Positions 49,604 to 58,697 of a stretch of DNA of 64,000 bases are shown here, piece by piece. The notes beneath the pieces are model-generated. The model saw only the letters and a program-made list of their open reading frames with translations, ran no database searches and was not told the DNA's origin. Source of the DNA: Streptomyces meridianus. Its GTDB lineage: Bacteria; Actinomycetota; Actinomycetes; Streptomycetales; Streptomycetaceae. The stretch covers positions 59,336 to 123,335 of the forward strand of contig NZ_JAMQGM010000026.1 in the NCBI RefSeq assembly GCF_023703325.1, read 5' to 3'. The translations under genes were made by a program, and so were the position numbers. Position 1 is the first letter of the stretch. Every line of letters begins with the position of its first letter.

Positions 49604-50530
49604 TCAGAACGCCACTCCCTCCGCGCCCTTGAGGCCGAGGACACGCCGCGCCTCGCCGGGGGTCGCCGGCCGGCGGTCGTACAGGTCGGCCAGCCTGACG
49701 GCCTTCTCCACCAACTCGGCGTTGGACCCGGCGGCCTTGCGCCGCTCCACCCGCAGGTTGTCCTCCAGCCCGACCCGGACGTTGCCGCCGAGCATCAGCG
49801 ACAGCCCGGCCATCCGGAACTCGCCCGGATATCCGACCCCGGCCGCGGACCAGGTGAACGCGTCCTCACCGAACAGCCGTTGCGCCGTGCGCAGCATGTG
49901 CAGCAGCTGGTCCGGCTCCGCGGCGTTCGCCCCGAGCACCCCGAGCACGAACTGAAGGTTGAACGGCGGCCGCAGCACCCCCTCCTTCACCAGGTACTGG
50001 AGGTTGTACAGCTGGCCGACGTCGTACACCTCGATCTCGGGCCGGGTGCCCGACTCCTCCATCAGCTGCGCCAGATACGTGACGTCGGCGAAGGTGTTCT
50101 TGAAGATGTAGTCGCGGCTCCCCTCCAGGTAGTCGCGCTCCCACGGCTCGAACGGCAGGTCCCGCCCGGCCACGGGGAACAGCCCGAAGTTGATGCTGCC
50201 CGCGTTGAGCGTCGCCATCTCCGGGCGGAACGTCAGCACCGAGCCCCGCTCCTCGACGGTCATCCCGCGGCCTCCGCCGGTCGTCGGCTGGAGCACCGCG
50301 TCGGTGTTCCGCTTCAGCTCGGTGAGCACGCGGTCGAAGAGCTCGAGGTCGGCGACGGGCCGCCCGGTCGCCTCCTCCCGCACGTGAACGTGCAGCACGG
50401 ACGCGCCGGCCTCGGCAGCCCGGACACCCTCCTCCACGATCTGCTCGACGGTGATCGGAATGGCCTCGCTCTGCGTGGGCACGGTCATGCCCCCGGTCAG
50501 CGCGCAGGTGATGACGACCTGGTCATCCAT
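49604..50530 (-). CDS. BKACE-family beta-keto acid cleavage enzyme (DUF849)
   Basis: A 308-residue TIM-barrel protein, ATG 50530 after AAGGAG. The Zn ligands of this family are visible: His47 and His49 (LHVHVRE) and Glu256 in VGLEDN; Arg252 and Asp257 in the same segment match substrate-handling residues of the 3-keto-5-aminohexanoate cleavage enzyme Kce. STINFG-like (GSINFGLFP) and EIEVYDVGQL segments fit too. The family joins a beta-keto acid with acetyl-CoA to give acetoacetate and a CoA ester. Substrates differ by subfamily. The stop side overlaps nothing, but the start overlaps the end of the next gene upstream by 8 bases. Confidence 0.92.
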   Translation of the reverse strand: MDDQVVITCALTGGMTVPTQSEAIPITVEQIVEEGVRAAEAGASVLHVHVREEATGRPVADLELFDRVLTELKRNTDAVLQPTTGGGRGMTVEERGSVLTFRPEMATLNAGSINFGLFPVAGRDLPFEPWERDYLEGSRDYIFKNTFADVTYLAQLMEESGTRPEIEVYDVGQLYNLQYLVKEGVLRPPFNLQFVLGVLGANAAEPDQLLHMLRTAQRLFGEDAFTWSAAGVGYPGEFRMAGLSLMLGGNVRVGLEDNLRVERRKAAGSNAELVEKAVRLADLYDRRPATPGEARRVLGLKGAEGVAF

Positions 50531-51581
50531 GAGTGTGCTCCTTCGGGATCGGAGAAACCGGGCGGCCGGCGCCGAGGGCCGCGAGCCGCGCGAAGGCGCC
50601 GGGGCCCGGAGCGCCGACACCCTGCTCGTACGCGTGCACAAGGGTGACGATCTCCGCGTTCAGCGGGGCGGACCGACCGAGCCGCCGGGCGGTCGCGACC
50701 ACGCCGCCGTTGATCACGTCCACCTCGGTGAGCGCGCCCCGTTCGAGGTCCTGCAGCATGGACGCCTTGGTGGCCGCGGCCCCGGACATGACGGTCGCCA
50801 AGGCGGCGGTCGCCGCCGGCACATCGCCGGCGGAGCGGACGACCAGCTGCGACGGATGGATACCGAAGATCTCGTCGAGCCGCACCCCGAGGGCGGTCGC
50901 CACGTCGTACCCCTCCGTCCACAGCCGGAAGGCCGCCTCGCGGCCGACGGGATCGGCGGCGACGTCCGCGTACAGCCCGCCGCCGACGGCTCCGAGTCCG
51001 GAAAAGGTGCTGTTCAGCAGCAGTTTCGACCACACCTGTCCGCTGATCTGCGGGGAAGCCCGGGTGCCGGGCGCCGCGTCCGCGAGGATCTCCGCCAGCC
51101 GGCTCACACGCCGCGACGACGAGCCGTCGGCCTCACCCACGACGAACGGGGCCCGCGTGGTCTGCCGGAGGTGCCCCGGCCCCAGATTGGTGGCCCCCCA
51201 CTCGACGATGCCCGTGACGAGCCGGCCCGGGCCGACGATCTCCTCGACGGCGTCCTGCACCAGCCCGTTGCCCAGCGACACGTACGTCTCGACCAGATCG
51301 CCCTCGACCAGCGGTGTCAACGCGGCCTTCAGGTGCAGGGACTTGAGCGTCACCAGTGCGTAGTCGAAGCGTCCGGTCAACCGTTCTGCACTCTCGACGG
51401 CCCGGATCAACACCCGCGAGCAGCTGCCGAACTCGTCGAACAGCAGCCCTGGCTCGTTCAGGAGCGCCACGTGCTCGGGGTCGGCGTCGAGCACGACGAC
51501 CTCGTGCCCGGCCCGGGTCAGATGCGCGGCGGTCACACCGCCGATCGCCCCCGCCCCCACCACGAGGATCCGCCCGCTCAT
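50523..51581 (-). CDS. Ketopantoate reductase-like (PanE/ApbA) dehydrogenase
   Basis: A 352-residue NADP-dependent reductase, ATG 51581. The Rossmann start is ILVVGAGAIGGVTAAHLTRAGHEV, and the catalytic Lys and Asn of PanE-type enzymes fit VWSKLLLNSTFSGLGA. The C-terminal helical domain contains KASMLQDLERGALTEVDVINGGV, which is diagnostic. It is translationally linked on both sides (ATGA with the MFS gene, 8-base overlap with the BKACE gene). In this setting it probably reduces or oxidises a beta-keto or beta-hydroxy acid of the pathway rather than ketopantoate. Confidence 0.92.
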   Translation of the reverse strand: MSGRILVVGAGAIGGVTAAHLTRAGHEVVVLDADPEHVALLNEPGLLFDEFGSCSRVLIRAVESAERLTGRFDYALVTLKSLHLKAALTPLVEGDLVETYVSLGNGLVQDAVEEIVGPGRLVTGIVEWGATNLGPGHLRQTTRAPFVVGEADGSSSRRVSRLAEILADAAPGTRASPQISGQVWSKLLLNSTFSGLGAVGGGLYADVAADPVGREAAFRLWTEGYDVATALGVRLDEIFGIHPSQLVVRSAGDVPAATAALATVMSGAAATKASMLQDLERGALTEVDVINGGVVATARRLGRSAPLNAEIVTLVHAYEQGVGAPGPGAFARLAALGAGRPVSPIPKEHTHG

Positions 51582-52900
51582 GCCCCCGCCTTCGCCGTCT
51601 CGGCCTTCCGCGCCGTCCCCTGAGGGCGCAGCGTCAGGCTGACCAGGGCGCCGACCGCGACCAGGGCGATCACGAACCAGAGCCCGGACAGCGGGCTGCC
51701 CGTGCTGTCCTCGATGAGCCCCATTACGAACGGGCCGAGGAATCCGCCGAGTATGCCGAGGGTGTTGACCAGCGCGAGGCCGCCGGCCAGCGCGACACCG
51801 GCCAGCCGCGAGGCGGGCACGGCGAACAGGATCGACTGCACCACGAAGAAACAGGAAGCTGCCAGGCAGAAGCCGAGCAGCGCGACCGCCGCGGACGAAA
51901 CCGCCGCGATCACCAGGCCGACCGCCATCGCGGCCATGCCGCCGACCAGGAGGCGGCTGGAACGCGCCGGGGAGTCGGCGAACCGGGGCAGGAACGTGGT
52001 GCCGAGCGCCGCCGCCACCCAGGGCAGCGCGGTGAGCAGGCCGATGGTGAAGTCGGACATCTCGCCCCACGTGCCGATGATGCTGGGCAGGAAGTACGTG
52101 AGGCTGTAGACCGCGATCTGGTGCGTGAAGTACACGAGGATCACCAGCAGGATCTTCTTGTCCTTGAACACCCCGGCGAGGGAGTGCGTCCCGGATGCCG
52201 CGGCGCCGTCCTGCTGTTCGGCCTCGAGCCGTCGCGTCAGTTCGGCGGCCTGCTCCGCGGTGAGCCAGGTGGCGTCGGCGGGCCGGTCGGGCAGGAACTT
52301 GAAGATCACGAAGGCCAGGAGGAGCGCGGGAATCCCCTCGATCGCGAACATCCACTGCCAGCCGTGCCATCCGAGGACGCCGTCCAGGCCGAGGAGCGCG
52401 CCGCTGAGCGGGGCACCGACGATGTTGGCGATGCAGACGGCGATCAGGAAGTAGCCGTTCGCGCGTGCCCGCTGCTCACGCCCGACCCAGTAGGTGAGGT
52501 AGAGCATCACGCCCGGGAACAGGCCGGCTTCGGCGAAGCCGAGGAGCACCCGCAGCACGTAGAAGGAGGCGGGACCCTGGACGACGGCCATCGCCGCGGA
52601 CAGCAGGCCCCAGGTGATCATGATCCGGGTGATCCAGAGCCGTGCCCCGACCCGGTGCATGATGAGGTTGCTCGGCACCTCGAACGACGCGTAGGCGACG
52701 AAGAAGAGACCGGCGCCCAGGCCGAACGCGGCGGCGGAGATCCCGAGATCGGCCTCGAGGTGTTCCTTGGCCAGTCCGATGTTGGTTCGGTCGATGAACG
52801 CGATGATGTAGGACGCGATCAGAAGCGGCATGAGCTTGCGGAAGATCAGCCGGTTCAGGTCCGCGCTCGCGGGGGCCGCGGGGGCGGCGCCAGAAGACAT
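51578..52900 (-). CDS. MFS transporter, anion:cation symporter-like
   Basis: A 440-residue protein with twelve hydrophobic helices. RKLMPLLIASYIIAFIDRTNIGLAK at the N-terminus is typical of the ACS group of the major facilitator superfamily, which imports organic acids such as phthalate, glucarate or allantoate. It is the first gene of the operon and overlaps the reductase gene by four bases. The promoter must lie in the 87 bases between it and lacI. Confidence 0.93.
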   Translation of the reverse strand: MSSGAAPAAPASADLNRLIFRKLMPLLIASYIIAFIDRTNIGLAKEHLEADLGISAAAFGLGAGLFFVAYASFEVPSNLIMHRVGARLWITRIMITWGLLSAAMAVVQGPASFYVLRVLLGFAEAGLFPGVMLYLTYWVGREQRARANGYFLIAVCIANIVGAPLSGALLGLDGVLGWHGWQWMFAIEGIPALLLAFVIFKFLPDRPADATWLTAEQAAELTRRLEAEQQDGAAASGTHSLAGVFKDKKILLVILVYFTHQIAVYSLTYFLPSIIGTWGEMSDFTIGLLTALPWVAAALGTTFLPRFADSPARSSRLLVGGMAAMAVGLVIAAVSSAAVALLGFCLAASCFFVVQSILFAVPASRLAGVALAGGLALVNTLGILGGFLGPFVMGLIEDSTGSPLSGLWFVIALVAVGALVSLTLRPQGTARKAETAKAGA

Positions 52901-52987
52901 GGCAGGTCCAATCGGTTTGTCGGCAGGCGGGCAGGCCGGGGCGGATCATTCCGCGGCGGCGGGACGTTGCGGAGGACGTGGTGGGAG

Positions 52988-54076
52988 TTACGGGCGCCCG
53001 TGCGACTCGGGGGCGCTCGCCCCTCTTCCGGGACACCCGCAGGTGGTCCCGATGCGCAGCGCGTGGGGGCGGATGTTGGTCCGGTGAGCCCTGCCGCTGC
53101 CCTCGATCCGGTGGATCAGCAGTTCCAGCGCGAGTTCGGCCATCTCCCGGCGGGGCTGGCTCACCGTGGTGAGTTCGCCCATCAGGGAGGTGTCCGGGAA
53201 GAGTCCGTCGAAGCCCGTCACGGTGACGTCGTCGGGCACCCGGATGCCGCGGCTGTGCAGGGCGCCGATCGCGCCGGCGGCGATGGCGTCGCTGCCGCAG
53301 ACCAGTGCCCGGGGCGGAGGGCGGTCCGCAAGGATCCTGGTAACAGCACGGTGGCCCCCGTCCTCGGTGAGATAGGTGTTGATGCGGTGGATGCCGACGA
53401 GCTCGACCCCGCGGTTCTCCGCCGTGCGCGAGAACCCCTGGGCCCGGGCGGCCGAGGCGCTGGAGTTGCGGGGCCCGGCGATGACGGTGATGTCGGTGTG
53501 CCCGTGGTCGAGGACGTGCCCCATGACCTCGGACGCCGCGGCAGTGTCGTCGATGCCGACGAAGTCCGCCTCGAGGTGCGGAATGCGTCGCGAGAGCTGC
53601 ACGAACGGCAGGTGCGCGCTGCGCAGGGAACGGATCACCTCCCCGTCGTCGGGGTGCAGCACGGTCAGCACCACCCCGTCGACCTGCCGGGCGATCATCG
53701 TGTCGACGACACCGGCCAGGGTCAGCGGATCCTCCTGGGTGTGGGCGAGGAAGACCTCGTACCCCTGCCGGCGGGCGGCGTCGATCGTGCCAGCGGCCAC
53801 CTCCGTGTAGAAGGGGTTGGCGATGTCGGTGAGCACGAGCCCGATCACCCGGGTCCGCTGCGAGCGCAGGCGGTCGGCACGGCTGCTCGCGGTGTGCCCC
53901 AGTTCCTGCGCGATGCGCAGGATGCGCTCGCGCATCTCGGTGGAGACGCCGGGGCGGCCGTTCATCACGTAGGAGACGGTGGCCGGGGAGACCCCGGCGG
54001 CCCGCGCCACGTCGGCGGCGGAGACGCGGAGGGCGCGCACCCCGATCTTCTTCACCGGTTTCGTCGGCGGCTTCAT
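52988..54076 (-). CDS. LacI-family transcriptional regulator
   Basis: A 362-residue protein, ATG 54076 behind AGGAGG. Helix-turn-helix VSAADVARAAGVSPATVSYVMNG lies at about 18-40 after a short basic lead. The hinge helix is SSRADRLRSQRTRVIGLV, and the periplasmic-binding-protein-like ligand domain follows (DIANPFYTEVAAG, GIDDTAAAS). It lies directly upstream of the MFS-PanE-BKACE operon in the same direction and is its probable regulator, with the pathway substrate as likely effector. Confidence 0.93.
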   Translation of the reverse strand: MKPPTKPVKKIGVRALRVSAADVARAAGVSPATVSYVMNGRPGVSTEMRERILRIAQELGHTASSRADRLRSQRTRVIGLVLTDIANPFYTEVAAGTIDAARRQGYEVFLAHTQEDPLTLAGVVDTMIARQVDGVVLTVLHPDDGEVIRSLRSAHLPFVQLSRRIPHLEADFVGIDDTAAASEVMGHVLDHGHTDITVIAGPRNSSASAARAQGFSRTAENRGVELVGIHRINTYLTEDGGHRAVTRILADRPPPRALVCGSDAIAAGAIGALHSRGIRVPDDVTVTGFDGLFPDTSLMGELTTVSQPRREMAELALELLIHRIEGSGRAHRTNIRPHALRIGTTCGCPGRGASAPESHGRP

Positions 54077-54139
54077 CGCGGCACCTCCTTGCGCTCCTTG
54101 CGACGTGCTGCACGACCGTAAGGAGCCGCCGAACGATAA

Positions 54140-54154
54140 GCAACGTTAAGTTGC
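54140..54154. promoter_or_regulatory. Candidate operator upstream of the LacI-family gene
   Basis: GCAAC-GTTAA-GTTGC, an inverted repeat with the AACGTT core that LacI-type operators often have. It lies 64 bases before the regulator start in an AT-rich patch. A half-site ACGTTGC recurs at 52964-52970, in the promoter region of the MFS gene. Confidence 0.4.
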
Positions 54155-54263
54155 GACGATCACGTCCGCCCTCCCGGCGGCCGGGTACGGCATTTCGGGA
54201 CGGGCCGGGAAACGCCCCCCGCCCTCCGGTGCCGCTGTGCGACCACCGGGCCGGGCGGCGCTC

Positions 54264-57023
54264 CTACCGGACGCCCCGGCCCGCCCGCCACTCCCCGTGC
54301 CACCTCACGAGCCGGCGGCGCAGCTCGTCCGCGCCCCACACGAGGAACGGACAGGGCAGCAGCAGAGCCAGGGTGCTCGCGGGGAGGGCGGCCGTGCCGA
54401 GCAGTTCCTGGAACGTCGGGGTGTAGACGAACACGGCCGCGAGGACGAGTTCCCCGGCGACGGCTGCCAGCAGGTACCGGTTGGACAGGACGCCGACGGA
54501 GCGCAGGGACGCCGTCTGGGTGCGCACGGCGAACGCGGTGCCGATCTGACCGGCCATCATTCCGAGGAAGGTCATGGTCGTGGCCTGCTGGTAGGCGTGG
54601 TGCAGCGGCTCGCCCGGCCCGGTCGGCGCCCCGGGGTGCCAGCCGGCCCGGAGGAGGACGTAGAAGAAGCCGGCCATCGCCAGGGCGGTCACGAGGACAC
54701 CGAGGAAGAACCAGGCACGCACCAGCATGGGGGCGCGGATGATGCCTTCGCTGCGCGGCCGCGGCGGCCGGTTCATCAGGCCGGGCTCGGCCGGCTCCCG
54801 GCTGAGCGCCAGGGCCGGCATGGTCTCGCCTGCGACGTCGAAGGCGAGGATCTGGAGGATCGTGAGCGGCAGCGGGACGGCTCCGCCGGAGGCGGCGAAG
54901 ACGAGGAACGCGCTGACCTCGGGTGTGGCGTGGGCGAAGATGTAGGTGATGAACTTGCGGACGTTGTCGTAGACGCGGCGCCCGGCCCGGACGGCTTCGA
55001 CGATCGAGGCGAAGTTGTCGTCGGTGAGGACCATGGTCGACGCCTCCCGGGCGACGTCGGTGCCCGAACGTCCCATCGCCACTCCGATGTCCGCTCGGTG
55101 CAGGGCGGGGGCGTCGTTGACGCCGTCGCCGGTCATCGCCACCACGTGCCCCTGGTCGCGCAGGGCATCTGCGATGTGCAGCTTGGCCTCCGGCGACGCC
55201 CGGGCGAAGATGATCTCGGGTTCGTCCCGTACCAGCTCGGCAATCCGGTGCTCGTGGAGCCGGTCGAGTTCGTCCCCGGTGACGGTGCGCGGGTGCTCGC
55301 CCGTGATGCCGACCCGCCGGGCGACGGCGGCCGCGGTCAGCGGATGGTCACCGGTGATGACGATGATGCGGATTCCGGCGGTGCGGCAGTGTTCGACGGC
55401 TTCGGCGACTTCGGGACGCGGGGGGTCCAGCATGGCGATCAGGCCGACGAAACACAGGTCGTGCTCGGCGTCGGCCCGCCGGTGCGGTGGCCGCTCGCCC
55501 CCCGGAAGGGACCGTTGCGCCAGGGCCAGGACGCGCAGTCCTTCGGCGGCGAAGGCGTCCACCCGTGCGGTGATACGTGTCCGCGCGGCCTCGTCGAGCG
55601 CCACGCGGCGGCCGTGCTCGTCCAACAGCCCCGTGCAGCGCGGCAGGACGGACTCGGGCGCGCCCTTGGTGTGCACCATGAGGTCCTGGCCGTGCCGGTC
55701 GATCGTCGACATCAGCTTCAGCTCGGGCTCGAAGTGGAACTGCCAGCGGCGTCCGGCCTCGCGTCCGTCCACGTCCGTGTCCGCGCCGAGTGCCTGCGCG
55801 GCGAGCAGGACCGCCACCTCCGTGGGGTCTCCGCTCGCCTCCTCGCCCGGTTTCAGTCGTGCGTTGTTGCAGGCAGCGGCGATCCGGCCGGCCGCCCGGG
55901 CCGCCGGGCCGGTGACGGGCGGAGTCGCGGGGCCCGGCCGCTCGAGGTCGATCAGGTCGGCCGGAGTCCACACCGCCACGGGGCGCATGCGGTTCTCGGT
56001 GAGCGTGCCGGTCTTGTCGGTGCAGATGACGTCCGTGGAACCGAGGGTCTCCACGGCGCTGAGCCGTTTGACCAGGGCTCCGCGGGTGGCCAGCGCCCGG
56101 ACGGCCACCGCGAGGGCCAGCGTGATCACGGGCAGCAGGCCTTCGGGGACCATGCCGGCCAGCAGGCCGGCCGCGAAGGCCGCTGCCTGCAGCACGGACA
56201 GGCCCCCGCCGAAGGTGGCCACCGGGATGAAGGCGAGCGCGAGCACCACCGACACCGCGGCGATCAGCCAGGCCACCCGCCGGACCTGACGCTCCAACGG
56301 GCTCACGTCCTGCACGACCCGCTCCGACAGGGCTGCGATCCGGCCGAGTTCGCTCGCCATGCCGGTGGCGAAGACGACTCCGCGCGCCTCGCCGCCGGTA
56401 CAGTTGGTACCGCTGAAAACCAGGTCGTGCGCCCGCAGGACGGGGACGTCGACGTCCAGGATCGCGGCCGAGCGCAAGGCCGGGGCGGACTCCCCCGTCA
56501 GGGCCGACATGTCGGCTTCGATCGCGCCGGCCAGCAGCCGTACGTCGGCCGCGATCCGGTCGCCCTCCTCGATCACCACGATGTCGCCCGGCACCAGTTC
56601 GGCGGCGTCGGTCTCCACGGACGCCCCGTCCCGGATCACCTTCGCCCGCTGCGGGAGGTACTGCGCGAGGGCCTCGACCGCCCGCTCCGCCTGGACCTCC
56701 TGGGCGAAGGCGAAGGCCGCGTTCAGCACGATGATCAGAACGACAGCTGCTGCGACGGCCGTCGATCCCACGATCAGCAGCAGCGCGGCGGCCAGCCACA
56801 GCAGCAGGGCCAGGGGATGGGTGAACTGGCGGGCCAGCTCGGCCGGCCGGCGCGGGCCGCCCCGGCGCGTCAGTTCGTTGCGGCCGTACTGCACCAGACG
56901 CCGCTGCGCCTCCGCGCTCGACAGTCCCCGGGTCGAACTGTGGAGGTCGCGCAGCAGCAGTTCCGCCGCCTCTTCCGGGTTCACCCCGGTCGGGCGCAGC
57001 CATGTCCCGTGCCGACTCCTCAC
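54264..57023 (-). CDS. P2-type cation-transporting ATPase
   Basis: A 919-residue pump from GTG 57023. An N-terminal cation-ATPase domain precedes M1-M2. Actuator loop TGES at 176-179, M4 VPEGLLPV (Glu294), phosphorylation site DKTGT with Asp336, nucleotide-binding KGAPE, and hinge [11 protein letters not shown] (about 631-641). Six C-terminal membrane helices follow (about 690-910). The M4-M6 residues look more like Na+,K+- or H+,K+-type pumps than SERCA: Glu702 in M5 and Asp729/Glu733 in M6 occupy the positions of Glu779 and Asp804/Asp808 of the sodium pump, while Asn776 is Ala699. The ion cannot be assigned. It diverges from ftsW. Confidence 0.92.
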   Translation of the reverse strand: MRSRHGTWLRPTGVNPEEAAELLLRDLHSSTRGLSSAEAQRRLVQYGRNELTRRGGPRRPAELARQFTHPLALLLWLAAALLLIVGSTAVAAAVVLIIVLNAAFAFAQEVQAERAVEALAQYLPQRAKVIRDGASVETDAAELVPGDIVVIEEGDRIAADVRLLAGAIEADMSALTGESAPALRSAAILDVDVPVLRAHDLVFSGTNCTGGEARGVVFATGMASELGRIAALSERVVQDVSPLERQVRRVAWLIAAVSVVLALAFIPVATFGGGLSVLQAAAFAAGLLAGMVPEGLLPVITLALAVAVRALATRGALVKRLSAVETLGSTDVICTDKTGTLTENRMRPVAVWTPADLIDLERPGPATPPVTGPAARAAGRIAAACNNARLKPGEEASGDPTEVAVLLAAQALGADTDVDGREAGRRWQFHFEPELKLMSTIDRHGQDLMVHTKGAPESVLPRCTGLLDEHGRRVALDEAARTRITARVDAFAAEGLRVLALAQRSLPGGERPPHRRADAEHDLCFVGLIAMLDPPRPEVAEAVEHCRTAGIRIIVITGDHPLTAAAVARRVGITGEHPRTVTGDELDRLHEHRIAELVRDEPEIIFARASPEAKLHIADALRDQGHVVAMTGDGVNDAPALHRADIGVAMGRSGTDVAREASTMVLTDDNFASIVEAVRAGRRVYDNVRKFITYIFAHATPEVSAFLVFAASGGAVPLPLTILQILAFDVAGETMPALALSREPAEPGLMNRPPRPRSEGIIRAPMLVRAWFFLGVLVTALAMAGFFYVLLRAGWHPGAPTGPGEPLHHAYQQATTMTFLGMMAGQIGTAFAVRTQTASLRSVGVLSNRYLLAAVAGELVLAAVFVYTPTFQELLGTAALPASTLALLLPCPFLVWGADELRRRLVRWHGEWRAGRGVR

Positions 57024-57042
57024 CGCGCAGAGCCTACCGACC

Positions 57043-57066
57043 CATATGCGGCAAAGGGTTCATATG
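57043..57066. promoter_or_regulatory. Pair of CATATG boxes in a divergent promoter region
   Basis: CATATG at 57043-57048 and 57061-57066, 18 bases apart start to start, in an AT-rich spot between the P-type ATPase and ftsW. It may be a regulator site or a -10 element on the minus strand. Function not known. Confidence 0.3.
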
Positions 57067-57236
57067 TGACGTCGTTCGGGGGTTGTTCACACGCCGTCAG
57101 GCAGCCCCGCCGAACGCGACACCCCGTGGCCACGGCGCGACTCCGGCGCCGGGCGCCGCGGGGACGGGAGCGCGGGCGGCGCCCGGCAGGACACGACCCC
57201 GCGCGACCCGGCCCCGCACGCCGAACCATGACATCG

Positions 57237-57265
57237 CCGACATTAAGCGCATTGCTTGCTACGTT
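57237..57265 (+). promoter_or_regulatory. Promoter of the ftsW-PBP pair
   Basis: CCGACA (57237-57242), a 17-base spacer, TACGTT (57260-57265), then seven bases to the ATG at 57273 with no ribosome binding site: a good vegetative promoter for a leaderless mRNA. Confidence 0.5.
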
Positions 57266-57272
57266 GCCGGGC

Positions 57273-58697
57273 ATGACCGCAACGACAGCGGCCCTGCCCC
57301 CGTCAGCGCTCCGGCCCCGCAAGAGACGCGGTACCGAACTGGTCCTGCTCGTCGGCGCGGTGGCCATCTCCGTCCTCGGGTACGCCCAGGTCGGATGGGC
57401 GCAGGGGAGCCCGCTGCCGCGCGGGGCCACCGAGTACGGCGCCGGGCTCGCCGGGCTCGCTCTGCTGGCCCATCTGACGGTCCGTCTCGGCGCGCCCTAC
57501 GCCGACCCGCTGCTGCTGCCGATCGCCGTGCTGCTCAACGGCATCGGACTCGTCCTCATCTACCGCCTCGACCTGGAGACTCCGGCGGACCGGGCCGCCC
57601 CGGCCCAGCTGATCTGGTCCGCGTTCGGTGTCGCGCTGTTCGCTGCGGTCGTGGTGGCACTGCGCGACCATCGGGCCCTCCAGCGCCGTGCCCGGCTGTC
57701 CGTCGTCGCCGCGCTGGCCCTGATACTCGCGCCGATCTTCTTCCCCGCGGTCAACGGGGCGCGGATCTGGATCCGGTTCGCCGGCCTCTCCATTCAGCCG
57801 GGCGAGTTCGCCAAGGTGCTGCTCGCCGTCTTCTTCGCCGCCTACCTGGCCGCCAACCGGGACGCCCTCGTGCACACCGGCCGGCGCCTGTGGCGGCTGA
57901 CCTTCCCCAGCGGCCGGGCCCTGGGGCCGGTTGTCGCGATCTGGCTGGCCGGGGTGGGCGTTCTCGCCGTGGAGCGGGACCTCGGAACCTCGACGGTGTT
58001 CTTCGGCCTGTTCGTGGTCCTGCTCTACGTGGCCACCGGCCGCACCGGGTGGATCGCGGTGGGACTGCTGCTGGCCGCGGTCGGGGCCTACGCCGTCGGG
58101 ACGCTCGAACCCCACGTCCACAGCCGCGTCTCGGACTGGCTGCACCCCTTCGCGAGCATCGACGCCGGGCGCGGGCCCGGTCAGCTCGCGCAGTCGCTGT
58201 TCGCCTTCGCCGCCGGCGGCGTGCTCGGCGCCGGGCTCGGCCAGGGGCACTCGCTGCTCATCGGGTTCGCGGTCAAGTCCGACTTCATCCTGGCCACGGT
58301 CGCGGAGGAGCTGGGGCTCGCGGGCCTGACGGCCGTCCTGGTGCTGTACGCGCTGCTGGTGGCCCGCGGTTACCTCGTCGCCCTCGCGCTGCCGGACACG
58401 TTCGGCCGGCTGCTCGCCACCGGCCTGTCGTCGATCGTGGCGCTCCAGGTGTTCGTGATCGCGGGCGGCGTCACCGGTCTCATTCCGCTCACCGGCATGG
58501 CGATGCCGTTCCTCGCCCAGGGCGGCTCGTCCGTCGTGACCAACTGGGTGATCGTGGCCCTGCTGATCAGGATCAGCGACAGCGCACGGAGGCCCTCGCC
58601 GGGGCCGCCCGCGGCCGGCTCCGGCACGGCGGAAGCCCGGGCCGGCGCCGGGGCCCCCGCCCGGGAGCGGCCCGAGGGGGGTGCGGGAACCCCGTGA
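57273..58697 (+). CDS. FtsW/RodA/SpoVE-family glycosyltransferase
   Basis: A 474-residue SEDS protein with about ten transmembrane helices, from ATG 57273 (MTATTAALPPS). Diagnostic parts are NGARIWIRFAGLSIQPGEFAKVL, the loop AVERDLGTSTVFF with the catalytic Asp, and GLIPLTGMAMPFLAQGGSSVVTNWV. SEDS proteins polymerise glycan strands from lipid II. The C-terminal ~45 residues are disordered. Its stop overlaps the GTG of the next gene, giving a SEDS-PBP pair. Synteny as I remember it fits the second ftsW-like locus of S. coelicolor (SCO5302/5301), not the dcw cluster. Confidence 0.95.
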   Translation: MTATTAALPPSALRPRKRRGTELVLLVGAVAISVLGYAQVGWAQGSPLPRGATEYGAGLAGLALLAHLTVRLGAPYADPLLLPIAVLLNGIGLVLIYRLDLETPADRAAPAQLIWSAFGVALFAAVVVALRDHRALQRRARLSVVAALALILAPIFFPAVNGARIWIRFAGLSIQPGEFAKVLLAVFFAAYLAANRDALVHTGRRLWRLTFPSGRALGPVVAIWLAGVGVLAVERDLGTSTVFFGLFVVLLYVATGRTGWIAVGLLLAAVGAYAVGTLEPHVHSRVSDWLHPFASIDAGRGPGQLAQSLFAFAAGGVLGAGLGQGHSLLIGFAVKSDFILATVAEELGLAGLTAVLVLYALLVARGYLVALALPDTFGRLLATGLSSIVALQVFVIAGGVTGLIPLTGMAMPFLAQGGSSVVTNWVIVALLIRISDSARRPSPGPPAAGSGTAEARAGAGAPARERPEGGAGTP

